A stretch of 6,231 bases of DNA from Bacteroidota bacterium. Its GTDB lineage: Bacteria; Bacteroidota; UBA10030; UBA6906. The position numbers were made by a program, and so were the translations under genes. Location: contig JAERML010000089.1 in NCBI GenBank assembly GCA_016844425.1, positions 1 through 6,231 of the forward strand, written 5' to 3'. Every line of letters starts with the position of its first letter. The stretch's first letter is position 1. Positions 1 to 6,231 of the stretch are shown piece by piece. The notes under the pieces are model-generated. The model was not told where the DNA came from. It searched no databases and saw only the letters and a list, made by a program, of their open reading frames with translations.

Positions 1-1
1 C

Positions 2-1033
2 ACCGCAGAGTTCCGTCGTGTCGGCAACATGTTTGAGATTGTGACACTGGATTATTGGCGGAAGAACTACGCGTACAAGATGGCTGCTGCCCGGCAGAAA
101 TGGAAGGAAGACTACCTTGCCAACCCTGTCGGCTTAAAGCACATCACCGACATCATTCACTACAAGCTCCGCCAAGAGGGGAAGACCGACGAACAGATCG
201 AAAAAATGCCGATGTCGGAAAAGCTGACAATCGCCGACGCGTTCTTCGGCGGCGGCCATGAGTTGATCATTGCGAAACGACATTTCACAGAGGGGGCAAC
301 ACACGACAGTGAACTCTTTTCCTCCGGCGAGATGACGCTTGAGGAGCACTTCCGGTACTTCAAGTTCACTATTGAGGCGATCCACGACATCTCCCTGACG
401 AACAGGTATGTCAGGTACGTAAGCGTATTCCAGAACTGGCTCCGGCCGGCCGGGGCGTCCTTCGATCATCTCCACAAGCAAATGGTAGCGCTGGATGAGT
501 GGGGCGCATCAATCGACAACCAGATCAAGATGGTGCGCGAGGATGCAAACGTCTTCAACGAATACGGCGCAAACTTCGCCGCGCACCATAACCTGGTTTT
601 TGCCGAAAACGACTTCGCCATTGCCTTTGCAGGACTCGGTCACCGCTACCCGACCATCGAGATCTACTCCCGCGGGCAGGCGGGCAGGCCGTATGAGCAT
701 TCCGACGAGGAGATCCGCGGGGTCAGCAATCTGGTCCATGCCGTCCATGCAGCGATGGGCAGCCAGATCTCTTGCAACGAGGAGTGGTACTACACACCAA
801 TCGACGCTGTTTACAAGATGCCGTGGCACGTGCTGGTGAAGTGGCGTGTGAACGTGCCGGCGGGCTTTGAAGGCGGGACCAGTATTTTCATCAATCCGAT
901 GACACAGATCGAACTGCGTGATAAAATGGTGCCGCGACTCTATAAGCTGCGTGATGACAACAAAATTGACCGGATTCGGATTGCAGAGGAATGTCGCGTC
1001 GATCCAAACCCGTTGAAATATTACGTGAAGTAA
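2..1033 (+). CDS. DUF4921 family protein, GalT/HIT-superfamily-like (5' end missing)
   Basis: The reading frame is open from the first bases of the window to the TAA at 1031-1033, so this is the C-terminal 343 residues of a longer protein. The Met codon at 29 is probably internal: the codons before it read TAEFRRVGN, which to my recollection is continuous family sequence. I recognise DUF4921 from the segments TNRYVRYVSVFQNW, AGASFDHLHKQ, GLGHRYPTIEIYS, CNEEWYY and AGFEGGT. The HLHKQ motif (467-481) resembles the HPHxQ nucleotidyl-transfer motif of galactose-1-phosphate uridylyltransferase, where the second His is the nucleophile. A sugar-1-phosphate nucleotidyltransferase or related HIT-fold activity in the cytoplasm is therefore plausible, but as far as I know the family has no established reaction. 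The N-terminal part, where GalT-type proteins carry metal-binding residues, lies outside the window. The next gene starts 113 bases downstream. Family assignment is good; function is inferred. Confidence 0.85.
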   Translation, partial: TAEFRRVGNMFEIVTLDYWRKNYAYKMAAARQKWKEDYLANPVGLKHITDIIHYKLRQEGKTDEQIEKMPMSEKLTIADAFFGGGHELIIAKRHFTEGATHDSELFSSGEMTLEEHFRYFKFTIEAIHDISLTNRYVRYVSVFQNWLRPAGASFDHLHKQMVALDEWGASIDNQIKMVREDANVFNEYGANFAAHHNLVFAENDFAIAFAGLGHRYPTIEIYSRGQAGRPYEHSDEEIRGVSNLVHAVHAAMGSQISCNEEWYYTPIDAVYKMPWHVLVKWRVNVPAGFEGGTSIFINPMTQIELRDKMVPRLYKLRDDNKIDRIRIAEECRVDPNPLKYYVK

Positions 1034-1068
1034 TTCCCCCCACGATCCTTTTCGGTTGCCGCGAGTGT

Positions 1069-1120
1069 CTGTTCATCTCCCGGCCGCCGTTGTTTGGGGA
1101 TGGTACTCGGTCTTGAACAG
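1069..1120 (+). other. Imperfect nested inverted repeat in the gap before the YhcH-family gene
   Basis: CTGTTC (1069-1074) is exactly complementary to GAACAG (1115-1120). Inside it, ATCTCCC (1075-1081) can pair with GGGGAT (1096-1101) if one base bulges out. Together they would give a two-part hairpin with a 14-base loop (1082-1095) and a lopsided internal loop (1103-1114). It is not followed by a T-run, so it does not look like an intrinsic terminator of the DUF4921 gene. It could be a structured leader for the downstream gene, or chance. Confidence 0.2.
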
Positions 1121-1146
1121 GAAAAGAGACGCAACGGTATTTCACC

Positions 1147-1593
1147 ATGATACTCGACAGGCAGGAACACTCGCACCGTTACTACGGTCTTCATTCCCTG
1201 TTTCCCCGAGCGTTTGAGTTTCTCGAACAAAGTGCGCTTGCACAGATGCCCCTGGAGAAGAGAGAGCTTGCGGGAAATGATCTCTACATCATGATCTCAA
1301 AGGACCGCGGCAAGAAGGAAGTAGATGCACCACTTGAAGCACACCGAAAGTATATCGATATCCACTACTGCATCGATGGCGAGGAACGGATCGGATGGCG
1401 GGGAACCTCAACCTGCAAGCACCCAGGCAAGCCATACGATCCAGAAACGGATTTCATGACGTTCACTGACCCTGTGGAAAGTTGGGTTGTTCTCACACCG
1501 GGGTCGTTTGCGATTTTCTTTCCCGCCGATGCCCACGCCCCCATGGTGTCGAAGGGCGTTGTCCACAAGGCAGTTGTGAAAGTGTCAGTCTGA
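1147..1593 (+). CDS. YhcH/YjgK/YiaL family protein (DUF386)
   Basis: This complete 148-residue protein has the usual family length (about 150). Family marks are LEAHRKYIDIHY (residues 63-74), GEERIGW (78-84), FFPADAHAP (124-132) and the C-terminal VHKAVVKV (139-146). The conserved E64, H66, D71, H73 and H130 are of the kind that line the cupin-like barrel and are likely to bind a metal. Relatives include EbgC, which accompanies the evolved beta-galactosidase of E. coli, YiaL, and YhcH (NanQ), reported to be a sialic acid anomerase. A cytoplasmic sugar-anomer or sugar-binding role is thus reasonable, but no sialic acid or beta-galactosidase gene is visible nearby, so the substrate is unknown. 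The ATG at 1147 has no good Shine-Dalgarno sequence; the nearest purine-rich stretch (1119-1129) is too far upstream. The hydrolase gene begins 16 bases after the stop, suggesting co-transcription. Confidence 0.9.
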   Translation: MILDRQEHSHRYYGLHSLFPRAFEFLEQSALAQMPLEKRELAGNDLYIMISKDRGKKEVDAPLEAHRKYIDIHYCIDGEERIGWRGTSTCKHPGKPYDPETDFMTFTDPVESWVVLTPGSFAIFFPADAHAPMVSKGVVHKAVVKVSV

Positions 1594-1609
1594 CCCTTCT
1601 CTGAACAAC

Positions 1610-2374
1610 GTGCACCTCCATTTCCGATCCTACGGCAAGGGCCGTCCGCTCATCATCCTACACGGTCTCCTCGGGTCGCTGGACAACTGGGCGACACTGG
1701 CCCGAAGGCTTGCTGACCATTTTCATGTATACACCTTCGACGCCCGGAATCACGGCCGCTCTTCTCATAGCAGCGTCATGAGCTACGATGCAATGGTCGA
1801 GGATGTGCGGACATTCATGCGCGACCATTCCCTTGCAAGCGCCTATTTGCTCGGACACTCCATGGGGGGAAAGACCGCCATGCAGTGTGCCGTGATGTAC
1901 CCGGAGCTTGTGGATAAACTGATTGTCGTTGATATCGCTCCAAAGGCCTACGGGCGGCGGCACGACCATATCTTTGAGGCTCTCAGTTCTCTTGATCTCA
2001 GGATGTATTCGCATCGACAGGAGGTTGAGGAGGCACTGGCAGTGAAGATCCCGGAGCCCGCCACCGTGCACTTTCTGTTGAAGAACCTTGCACGTGATGA
2101 AACTGGAAAGTTCAAATGGAAAATGAACCTGCCCGCGTTGAAGAAGCATTATGGTGAAATCAGCAAGGGTATTCCCCTCCCGGCAAGATTCGACAAGCCT
2201 TCGCTGTTTGTAAGAGGTGGGAGGTCGACATACATTCTCGATGACGCTAAGAAACTCATCAAACATTTCTTTCCTCGATCGACAATCCTCACCGTGAAAA
2301 ACGCCGGCCATTGGGTACATGCAGACGCGCCGGATGATCTGTTTGAGATCATCTTGACGTTTCTCAAAGCCTGA
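1610..2374 (+). CDS. Alpha/beta-fold hydrolase, YbfF-like esterase
   Basis: This 254-residue protein is the normal size for the YbfF branch of alpha/beta hydrolases. The oxyanion-side HGLLGSLDNW lies at residues 18-27 and the nucleophile elbow GHSMGG at 82-87, with Ser84. VVDIAP (106-111) supplies Asp108, 24 residues after the serine, the spacing I recall for the E. coli YbfF acid residue. GHWVHADAP (233-241) carries the catalytic His234, so the triad looks complete. Such enzymes hydrolyse short acyl or thioester substrates; the natural substrate is unknown. There is no signal peptide, so it should be cytoplasmic. The start is GTG at 1610. It is preferred because the protein then begins with the family's short beta strand before HGLLGS, no ATG or GTG lies between it and the in-frame TGA at 1577-1579, and it clears the previous stop by 16 bases. 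No Shine-Dalgarno sequence is visible. It probably shares a transcript with the YhcH-family gene. Confidence 0.9.
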   Translation: MHLHFRSYGKGRPLIILHGLLGSLDNWATLARRLADHFHVYTFDARNHGRSSHSSVMSYDAMVEDVRTFMRDHSLASAYLLGHSMGGKTAMQCAVMYPELVDKLIVVDIAPKAYGRRHDHIFEALSSLDLRMYSHRQEVEEALAVKIPEPATVHFLLKNLARDETGKFKWKMNLPALKKHYGEISKGIPLPARFDKPSLFVRGGRSTYILDDAKKLIKHFFPRSTILTVKNAGHWVHADAPDDLFEIILTFLKA

Positions 2375-2432
2375 GTTGAGAACTCCACCGTTCGACTCTT
2401 CCCCGTCGTTTTTCTCCCTCCCCATTTTTCCG

Positions 2433-2439
2433 TATATTG
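2433..2439 (+). promoter_or_regulatory. Possible Bacteroidetes-type -7 box of the ABC-F gene
   Basis: TATATTG fits the TAnnTTTG-like -7 element except for one T. It lies in the 72-base gap between the hydrolase and ABC-F genes. A T-rich stretch (2409-2413) sits at about the right distance for the -33 element but lacks a clean TTG. Seven bases separate the box from the ATG at 2447, so a transcript from here would have almost no leader. The call rests on motif resemblance alone. Confidence 0.35.
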
Positions 2440-2446
2440 GTTTCCC

Positions 2447-4402
2447 ATGATTTCAGCAGTCACCATATCACTTCAATATGGCGGGAGATATTTATTCAAG
2501 GATATCTCCTTTCGCATTGGGCCGCATGACCGGATTGGCCTTGTCGGTTCGAACGGCACGGGGAAGTCAACGCTTCTCAAACTCCTGCTAGGCGAAGTAC
2601 ACGCGGAGAGTGGCGAGCTTGCGAGGGCAAAGTACGTAACAGTGGGGTACCTGCCGCAAGAAGGGATGCACGCAACGGGTAAGACGTTGTATGGGGAAGT
2701 GGAGACGGTCTTCGGGGATGTGCTTGACGTGCAACAGCGCCTTGAACAAATCCACCAGCGCATGGGAGAGGTAGATCATGCAACGGAAGAGTTCCAGGAA
2801 TTGTTGGAGTTGTACGGCGAGCTGCAACATAAACTGGAGGACTCGGACGCCTTCCGGATGAAGGCGAAAATCGAGAAGGTGCTGATGGGACTCGGGTTTC
2901 TACCCGCGGACCTTGAAAAGCCAACGGCGGAGTTCAGCGGCGGATGGCAGATGCGTATCGCGCTGGCGAAACTGCTCCTCCAGCAACCGTCTCTCTTGCT
3001 GCTCGACGAACCGACAAACCACCTCGACCTGGATTCTCTTCAGTGGCTCGAAGAATACCTCAAGTCATACGAGGGAGCCGTGATGATAGTCTCCCATGAC
3101 CGCCGGTTTCTCGACAACATGACCTCCAAGACCTACGAACTAAGTCTCAGCAAACTGACGGAGTATGCGGGCAACTATTCGTTCTTCGTTGTGGAGAAGG
3201 CGGGAAAAAAAGAACTTCAACTTTCAGCCTTCAAAAATCAGCAGCAGCAGATCAAGCAAACGGAACAGTTCATTGAGCGGTTCCGGTACAAGGCGACCAA
3301 GGCACGTCAGGTGCAAAGCAGGATTAAGCAACTGGAAAAGCTGGACCTCGTCGAGATCGAGGATGAGGAGTCCGGAATCCACTTCCGATTTCCACCGGCC
3401 CCGCGGGGTGGCCGCGTTCCCATGGAAATCAAGGGTCTGCACAAGAGTTATGGAAGCCACAAGATCTTTGAGGGGATTGATTTCGACATTGACCAGGGGG
3501 ACAGGATCGCGTTTGTTGGCGTGAATGGCGCGGGGAAGTCCACACTCTCAAGAATAATCGCCGGCGTAGAGCCATTCGATGCCGGCGAACGCACGGTCGG
3601 CCACAACACGATTATCACCTATTTCGCCCAGCACCAGGCAGAAGAACTGAACCCGAACCGGGATGTGCTCCAGACTGTCGATGATGTGGCTACGGGAGAG
3701 ATTCGAAAGCAGCTCCGGAATCTACTGGGGTGCTTTCTCTTTCGGGGTGATGATGTCTTCAAGAAAGTGAGCGTACTCTCTGGCGGCGAAAAGAGCCGAC
3801 TGGCACTGGCAAAAATGCTCCTCGAGCCATGCAACCTGGTCGTGATGGATGAACCGACGAACCATCTTGACATGCGATCGAAGACCATCCTTCAGGCTGC
3901 GCTTGCGGAGTTTGAGGGGAGCTACGTCATCGTCTCCCACGACCGTGACTTCCTCGATCCGATAGTGAACAAAGTGGTGGAGTTCAGTAAGGGAAGGATT
4001 AAAGCATATCTCGGCAACGTGAGCGAGTACATCGCCTCTAAACAAAAAGAACTGTCCATGCAAACACGAGTTGTTACGCCAAAGACTCTGGAACCTCAGA
4101 TCAGTGACAAAGAACGGAAGCGACTGGAAGCACAGGAACGGCAACGGCGGTATGAACGAACGAAGCCGGTGCAGAAGAAGCTCGAATCAGTGGAGAAGTC
4201 AATTGAGAAGAAGGAAGCGGAGAAGAAGGAGTGTGAGAGGATGATGATGGACCCCGATTTCTACAAAGATGGTGAGAAAGTGAAGATGGTGACAGCCCGG
4301 ATCAAGGGGCTTGAGAAAAACCTCGCGGCGGAATACTTCACATGGAACGAGTTGACGCGAGAGCTGGAACAGATCAACAAAGAACTCGGCCTTAAGCGAT
4401 GA
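2447..4402 (+). CDS. ABC-F family ATP-binding protein (ribosome-associated ATPase)
   Basis: This 651-residue soluble protein has two ABC ATPase domains and no membrane segments, the ABC-F layout. Domain 1 has Walker A GSNGTGKST (34-42), signature FSGGW (163-167), Walker B with LLLLDEPTNHLD (183-194) and SHDRRFLD (216-223). The interdomain linker (about 225-325) contains a basic, Gln-rich helical stretch (about 262-299), the part that reaches toward the peptidyl-transferase centre and P-site tRNA in studied ABC-F proteins. Domain 2 has GVNGAGKST (358-366), LSGGEKSR (444-451), VVMDEPTNHLD (465-475) and SHDRDFLD (497-504). Both catalytic glutamates (E188, E469) are present. A charged C-terminal coiled coil follows (about 552-650), as in Uup/YheS/YdiF-like members. 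The expected role is ATP-dependent rescue or tuning of ribosomes from the E site; I cannot tell a housekeeping factor from an antibiotic-resistance ABC-F. The start lacks a Shine-Dalgarno sequence. The stop overlaps the next gene's start. Confidence 0.95.
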   Translation: MISAVTISLQYGGRYLFKDISFRIGPHDRIGLVGSNGTGKSTLLKLLLGEVHAESGELARAKYVTVGYLPQEGMHATGKTLYGEVETVFGDVLDVQQRLEQIHQRMGEVDHATEEFQELLELYGELQHKLEDSDAFRMKAKIEKVLMGLGFLPADLEKPTAEFSGGWQMRIALAKLLLQQPSLLLLDEPTNHLDLDSLQWLEEYLKSYEGAVMIVSHDRRFLDNMTSKTYELSLSKLTEYAGNYSFFVVEKAGKKELQLSAFKNQQQQIKQTEQFIERFRYKATKARQVQSRIKQLEKLDLVEIEDEESGIHFRFPPAPRGGRVPMEIKGLHKSYGSHKIFEGIDFDIDQGDRIAFVGVNGAGKSTLSRIIAGVEPFDAGERTVGHNTIITYFAQHQAEELNPNRDVLQTVDDVATGEIRKQLRNLLGCFLFRGDDVFKKVSVLSGGEKSRLALAKMLLEPCNLVVMDEPTNHLDMRSKTILQAALAEFEGSYVIVSHDRDFLDPIVNKVVEFSKGRIKAYLGNVSEYIASKQKELSMQTRVVTPKTLEPQISDKERKRLEAQERQRRYERTKPVQKKLESVEKSIEKKEAEKKECERMMMDPDFYKDGEKVKMVTARIKGLEKNLAAEYFTWNELTRELEQINKELGLKR

Positions 4403-5820
4403 ACAGAGGCGACGAAATCACATTGCATCTGGAATCGTTCGCGTTTGAGGGCAAAAGTGTTGCCCGCGTAGACGGGCAGGTCGTGTTTGTCACGGGTGGT
4501 GTTCCGGGTGACGAGGTGCGGGTTGTCGTGAAAAAGGTAACGAAGCAACACGCTGAAGCAGAAGTGGTAGAGGTGCTGACGAAGTCAGCACTCCGCACTG
4601 AACCGCGGTGTCCATACTTCGGCACCTGTGGCGGATGCAAATGGCAACATGTCGATTACAATGCGCAACTCAATTTCAAACGTCAGCACGTGGTTGACGC
4701 GCTGGAACGGATCGGAGGCTTTCGTGGAATCGTCGTCAACCCCACACTAGGTGCGGAGGACATCTATTCATATCGGAACAAGATGGAGTTCTCATTCGGG
4801 GAACGCTGGCTGACCAGGGAGGAAATGGAGCTGGAGAGCGAAGCGCCCGGGGTCACCGACCGCTTTGCCCTCGGTCTCCACATCCCGCAGCGGTACGACC
4901 GGGTGCTCGATCTGCATGAGTGCCACCTGCAATCCGACACCGGAAACAGAATTCTGAATGCTGTGCGCGCGTTTGCTGTTCAACACCACCTTCCAATATA
5001 CTCCACCATCAGACACACCGGTTACCTCCGCAACCTGGTCCTCCGTGAGAGCAAGCATACGGGCGAGCTGATGGTAAATCTGGTGACGTCGGACGACAGG
5101 CCGGAGATGATGAGCCTCCTCGCTGCCGAATTGCTCGTGGTAGCACCGTCGATTACCACCGTTGTCAACAACATCACGGACCGCAAGTCGCAGGTGGCCA
5201 TTGGGGACCGCGAGGTTGTGTACCACGGCTCCGGTGTTATCACCGAACGAATCGGGACCAAAACCTTCCGCATTTCTGCTAACTCGTTCTTTCAGACGAA
5301 TACGCTCCAGGCCGAGCAGATGTATGCTACCGCACGGCGGATGGCGCGTCTTCAAAAAAGGGATGTGGTCTACGACCTTTATTCGGGCACGGGATCGATC
5401 GCGTTGTACGTGGCGGAGGATGTTGCAGAGGTTGTCGGCATTGAAGCGGTTGCCGCGGCTGTGGAAGATGCCCGGAACAACGCTGCGCTGAACGGTGTCA
5501 GCAACTGTCGTTTCGTCCTTGGTGATCTGAAGGACAGGCTGACCAGAGAGATGGAGTGGATGACAGATGCGCCACCACCAACAGTGATCATTGTTGATCC
5601 CCCGCGATCGGGAATGCATGAGAAAGTCGTAGACGCTCTCATTGCACTCAACACAGAGAGGATAGTCTATGTCAGTTGTAACCCCGCCACCCAAGCACGC
5701 GATCTGAAGCTATTGTGTCAGAATTCAACATATATAATTAGTGAAGTACAGCCGGTCGACATGTTTCCGCACACCTACCACATCGAGAACGTCGTCGGTC
5801 TTTGCCGGTCGATGGGATAA
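4399..5820 (+). CDS. rlmD: 23S rRNA (uracil-5-)-methyltransferase, RlmD/TrmA family
   Basis: The 473-residue protein matches the RlmD/RlmCD type of SAM-dependent m5U methyltransferases. An N-terminal TRAM RNA-binding domain (about 1-60) precedes the cysteines C71, C77, C80 and C175 (C-x5-C-x2-C plus a distant Cys), which bind a 4Fe-4S cluster in this family. The Rossmann-like catalytic part has NSFFQTN (295-301), SAM motif DLYSGTGS (326-333), VDPPRSG (399-405), nucleophile Cys427 in YVSCNPAT (424-431) and the likely general base Glu463 in HTYHIEN (458-464). All key residues are present, so it should be active. The E. coli homologue RlmD methylates U1939 of 23S rRNA and Gram-positive RlmCD also methylates U747; which applies here cannot be read from the sequence. 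The ATG overlaps the ABC-F stop in ATGA (4399-4402), has no Shine-Dalgarno sequence, and is probably translated by coupling. The N-terminus MNRGDEI is typical of the family. Confidence 0.95.
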   Translation: MNRGDEITLHLESFAFEGKSVARVDGQVVFVTGGVPGDEVRVVVKKVTKQHAEAEVVEVLTKSALRTEPRCPYFGTCGGCKWQHVDYNAQLNFKRQHVVDALERIGGFRGIVVNPTLGAEDIYSYRNKMEFSFGERWLTREEMELESEAPGVTDRFALGLHIPQRYDRVLDLHECHLQSDTGNRILNAVRAFAVQHHLPIYSTIRHTGYLRNLVLRESKHTGELMVNLVTSDDRPEMMSLLAAELLVVAPSITTVVNNITDRKSQVAIGDREVVYHGSGVITERIGTKTFRISANSFFQTNTLQAEQMYATARRMARLQKRDVVYDLYSGTGSIALYVAEDVAEVVGIEAVAAAVEDARNNAALNGVSNCRFVLGDLKDRLTREMEWMTDAPPPTVIIVDPPRSGMHEKVVDALIALNTERIVYVSCNPATQARDLKLLCQNSTYIISEVQPVDMFPHTYHIENVVGLCRSMG

Positions 5821-5877
5821 GCTCCACCTCTTCCCGTGTTACCTATCACCCCACCAACAACATTCCGTGAACCTTGA

Positions 5878-5907
5878 TTGATTCTTTGCGACAGGCGCGC
5901 TATCTTG
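5878..5907 (+). promoter_or_regulatory. Probable promoter of the DUF5916-type gene
   Basis: TTG (5878-5880) and TATCTTG (5901-5907) are separated by 20 bases, fitting the -33 / -7 arrangement of Bacteroidetes primary sigma-factor promoters (TTG ... TAnnTTTG), with one mismatch in the -7 box. Transcription would start near 5912-5916, giving a leader of about 35-40 bases before the ATG at 5951. The perfect palindrome GCACGTGC (5907-5914) overlaps the expected start point and could be a protein-binding site or chance. Confidence 0.45.
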
Positions 5908-5950
5908 CACGTGCTCTAAAGGCAATTTTTTCATCCACAGTTTGGAACAG

Positions 5951-6231
5951 ATGTTCACGCGTGGACTGATATTCTCCTGCTGTTGGGCTCTCTGCGCAAT
6001 GCCCTCTCTTGGCGGTACATCGCTGAAGATCATCACAGCAGTTCGAACGGAAGAACCACCCGTGATCGACGGGATGGTGAATGATTCACAGTGGCATACC
6101 GCACCGGCAGCTCTTGATTTTACCAAGTTCGATCACGACGAAGGTGCGCTTCCCTCCGAGGTAACCTCTGTTCGCCTCTTGTATGACGATGACGCCCTCT
6201 ATGTCGGAGTGATCTGTTACGACTCGAAACC
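5951..6231 (+). CDS. Exported DUF5916-type protein with CBM9-like N-terminal domain (3' end missing)
   Basis: The frame opens at ATG 5951 and runs off the window, giving 93 residues. Arg4 followed by a hydrophobic stretch (about 5-18) and small residues (SLGG, 19-22) make a likely Sec signal peptide, so the protein is probably exported to the periplasm or outer membrane. The mature part begins with a carbohydrate-binding-module-9-like fold: PPVIDG (36-41), the conserved Trp48, and LYDDDALYVGV (77-87) followed by CYDS. This order is characteristic of proteins with an N-terminal CBM9-like domain and a C-terminal DUF5916 region, typically 700-850 residues with a predicted outer-membrane barrel-like end; that region is not in the window. 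Ligand and role are not known to me. The Cys residues at 10, 11 and 15 do not form a good lipobox. TTG at 5942 is a possible but less likely start. A separate promoter is likely, so this gene begins a new transcription unit. Confidence 0.8.
   Translation, partial: MFTRGLIFSCCWALCAMPSLGGTSLKIITAVRTEEPPVIDGMVNDSQWHTAPAALDFTKFDHDEGALPSEVTSVRLLYDDDALYVGVICYDSK

Noticed and set aside
29..31. ATG at 29 as the true start of the DUF4921 gene
   Set aside because: The frame stays open to the window edge, the codons before the ATG fit the family sequence as I recall it, and the family is longer at the N-terminus.
1138..1145. TATTTCAC just before the YhcH-family ATG as a -7 promoter box
   Set aside because: It misses key positions of TAnnTTTG, and the nearest TTG (1113-1115) is 22 bases away. 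The match is too weak to annotate.
2373..2385. Small inverted repeat GAGTT-GAG-AACTC at the stop of the hydrolase gene as a terminator
   Set aside because: The stem is only five base pairs, AT-containing, and not followed directly by a T-run. T-rich sequence occurs only more than 20 bases later.
1658..2425. Long minus-strand open frame (255 codons) opposite the alpha/beta-hydrolase gene
   Set aside because: The plus-strand frame encodes a complete hydrolase with all catalytic residues. The antisense translation shows no recognisable domain and is best explained as a codon-usage shadow.
3205..3211. Run of seven A inside the ABC-F gene that could allow polymerase slippage or frameshifting
   Set aside because: The protein reads through with intact family motifs on both sides and the shifted frames give no family-like product, so it is probably just Lys-Lys codons.
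4792..5694. Long minus-strand open frame (300 codons) opposite the RlmD-family gene
   Set aside because: It lies wholly inside a well-supported methyltransferase gene and its translation looks like no family I know.
5926..5931. T-run after the RlmD-family gene as part of an intrinsic terminator
   Set aside because: No stable stem-loop lies directly upstream, and the run sits in the likely leader of the next gene.
5839..6126. Minus-strand open frame (95 codons) across the last gap and the start of the exported protein
   Set aside because: The plus strand here encodes a signal peptide and a CBM9-like domain. The antisense product has no recognisable motif and would read backwards through the likely promoter.

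Overview
The window is a compact, all-plus-strand stretch of bacterial chromosome at roughly 50-55% GC by eye. It holds six protein-coding genes: four complete, one cut at the left edge and one cut at the right edge. I see no tRNA, rRNA, CRISPR array, insertion sequence, integrase or long repeat. The gene types suggest the Bacteroidota / Ignavibacteria / Chlorobi side of the FCB group: a DUF5916-type exported protein, an RlmD-family methyltransferase and a two-domain ABC-F protein. Two further traits agree. None of the five visible start codons has a convincing Shine-Dalgarno sequence, and two intergenic gaps carry boxes resembling the Bacteroidetes -7 promoter element (TAnnTTTG). This placement is an inference, not a proof.

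Left part (1-2374). First comes the C-terminal ~343 residues of a DUF4921 protein, a relative of galactose-1-phosphate uridylyltransferase in the HIT superfamily. After 113 bases comes a YhcH/YjgK/YiaL-family (DUF386) cupin-like protein, a family tied to sugar handling. Sixteen bases later a YbfF-like alpha/beta-hydrolase starts at GTG. The first two could both act on sugars or sugar phosphates, but nothing here fixes their substrates.

Middle (2375-5820). A 72-base gap with a TATATTG box leads into an ABC-F ATPase of 651 residues. Its stop overlaps the start of an RlmD/TrmA-family 23S rRNA m5U methyltransferase in an ATGA junction. Both proteins are expected to act on the ribosome, so this is a small, translationally coupled ribosome-related pair.

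Right part (5821-6231). A 130-base gap with a plausible promoter (TTG, 20 bases, TATCTTG) precedes a new gene that runs off the window. It has a signal peptide followed by a CBM9-like domain, typical of DUF5916 proteins.

Overall this looks like ordinary core-genome territory. I found no defence system, mobile element or clearly novel multi-gene system. The items most worth a second look are the possible leaderless start of the ABC-F gene, the uncharacterised DUF4921 enzyme beside a YhcH-type protein, and the coupled ABC-F/rRNA methyltransferase pair.
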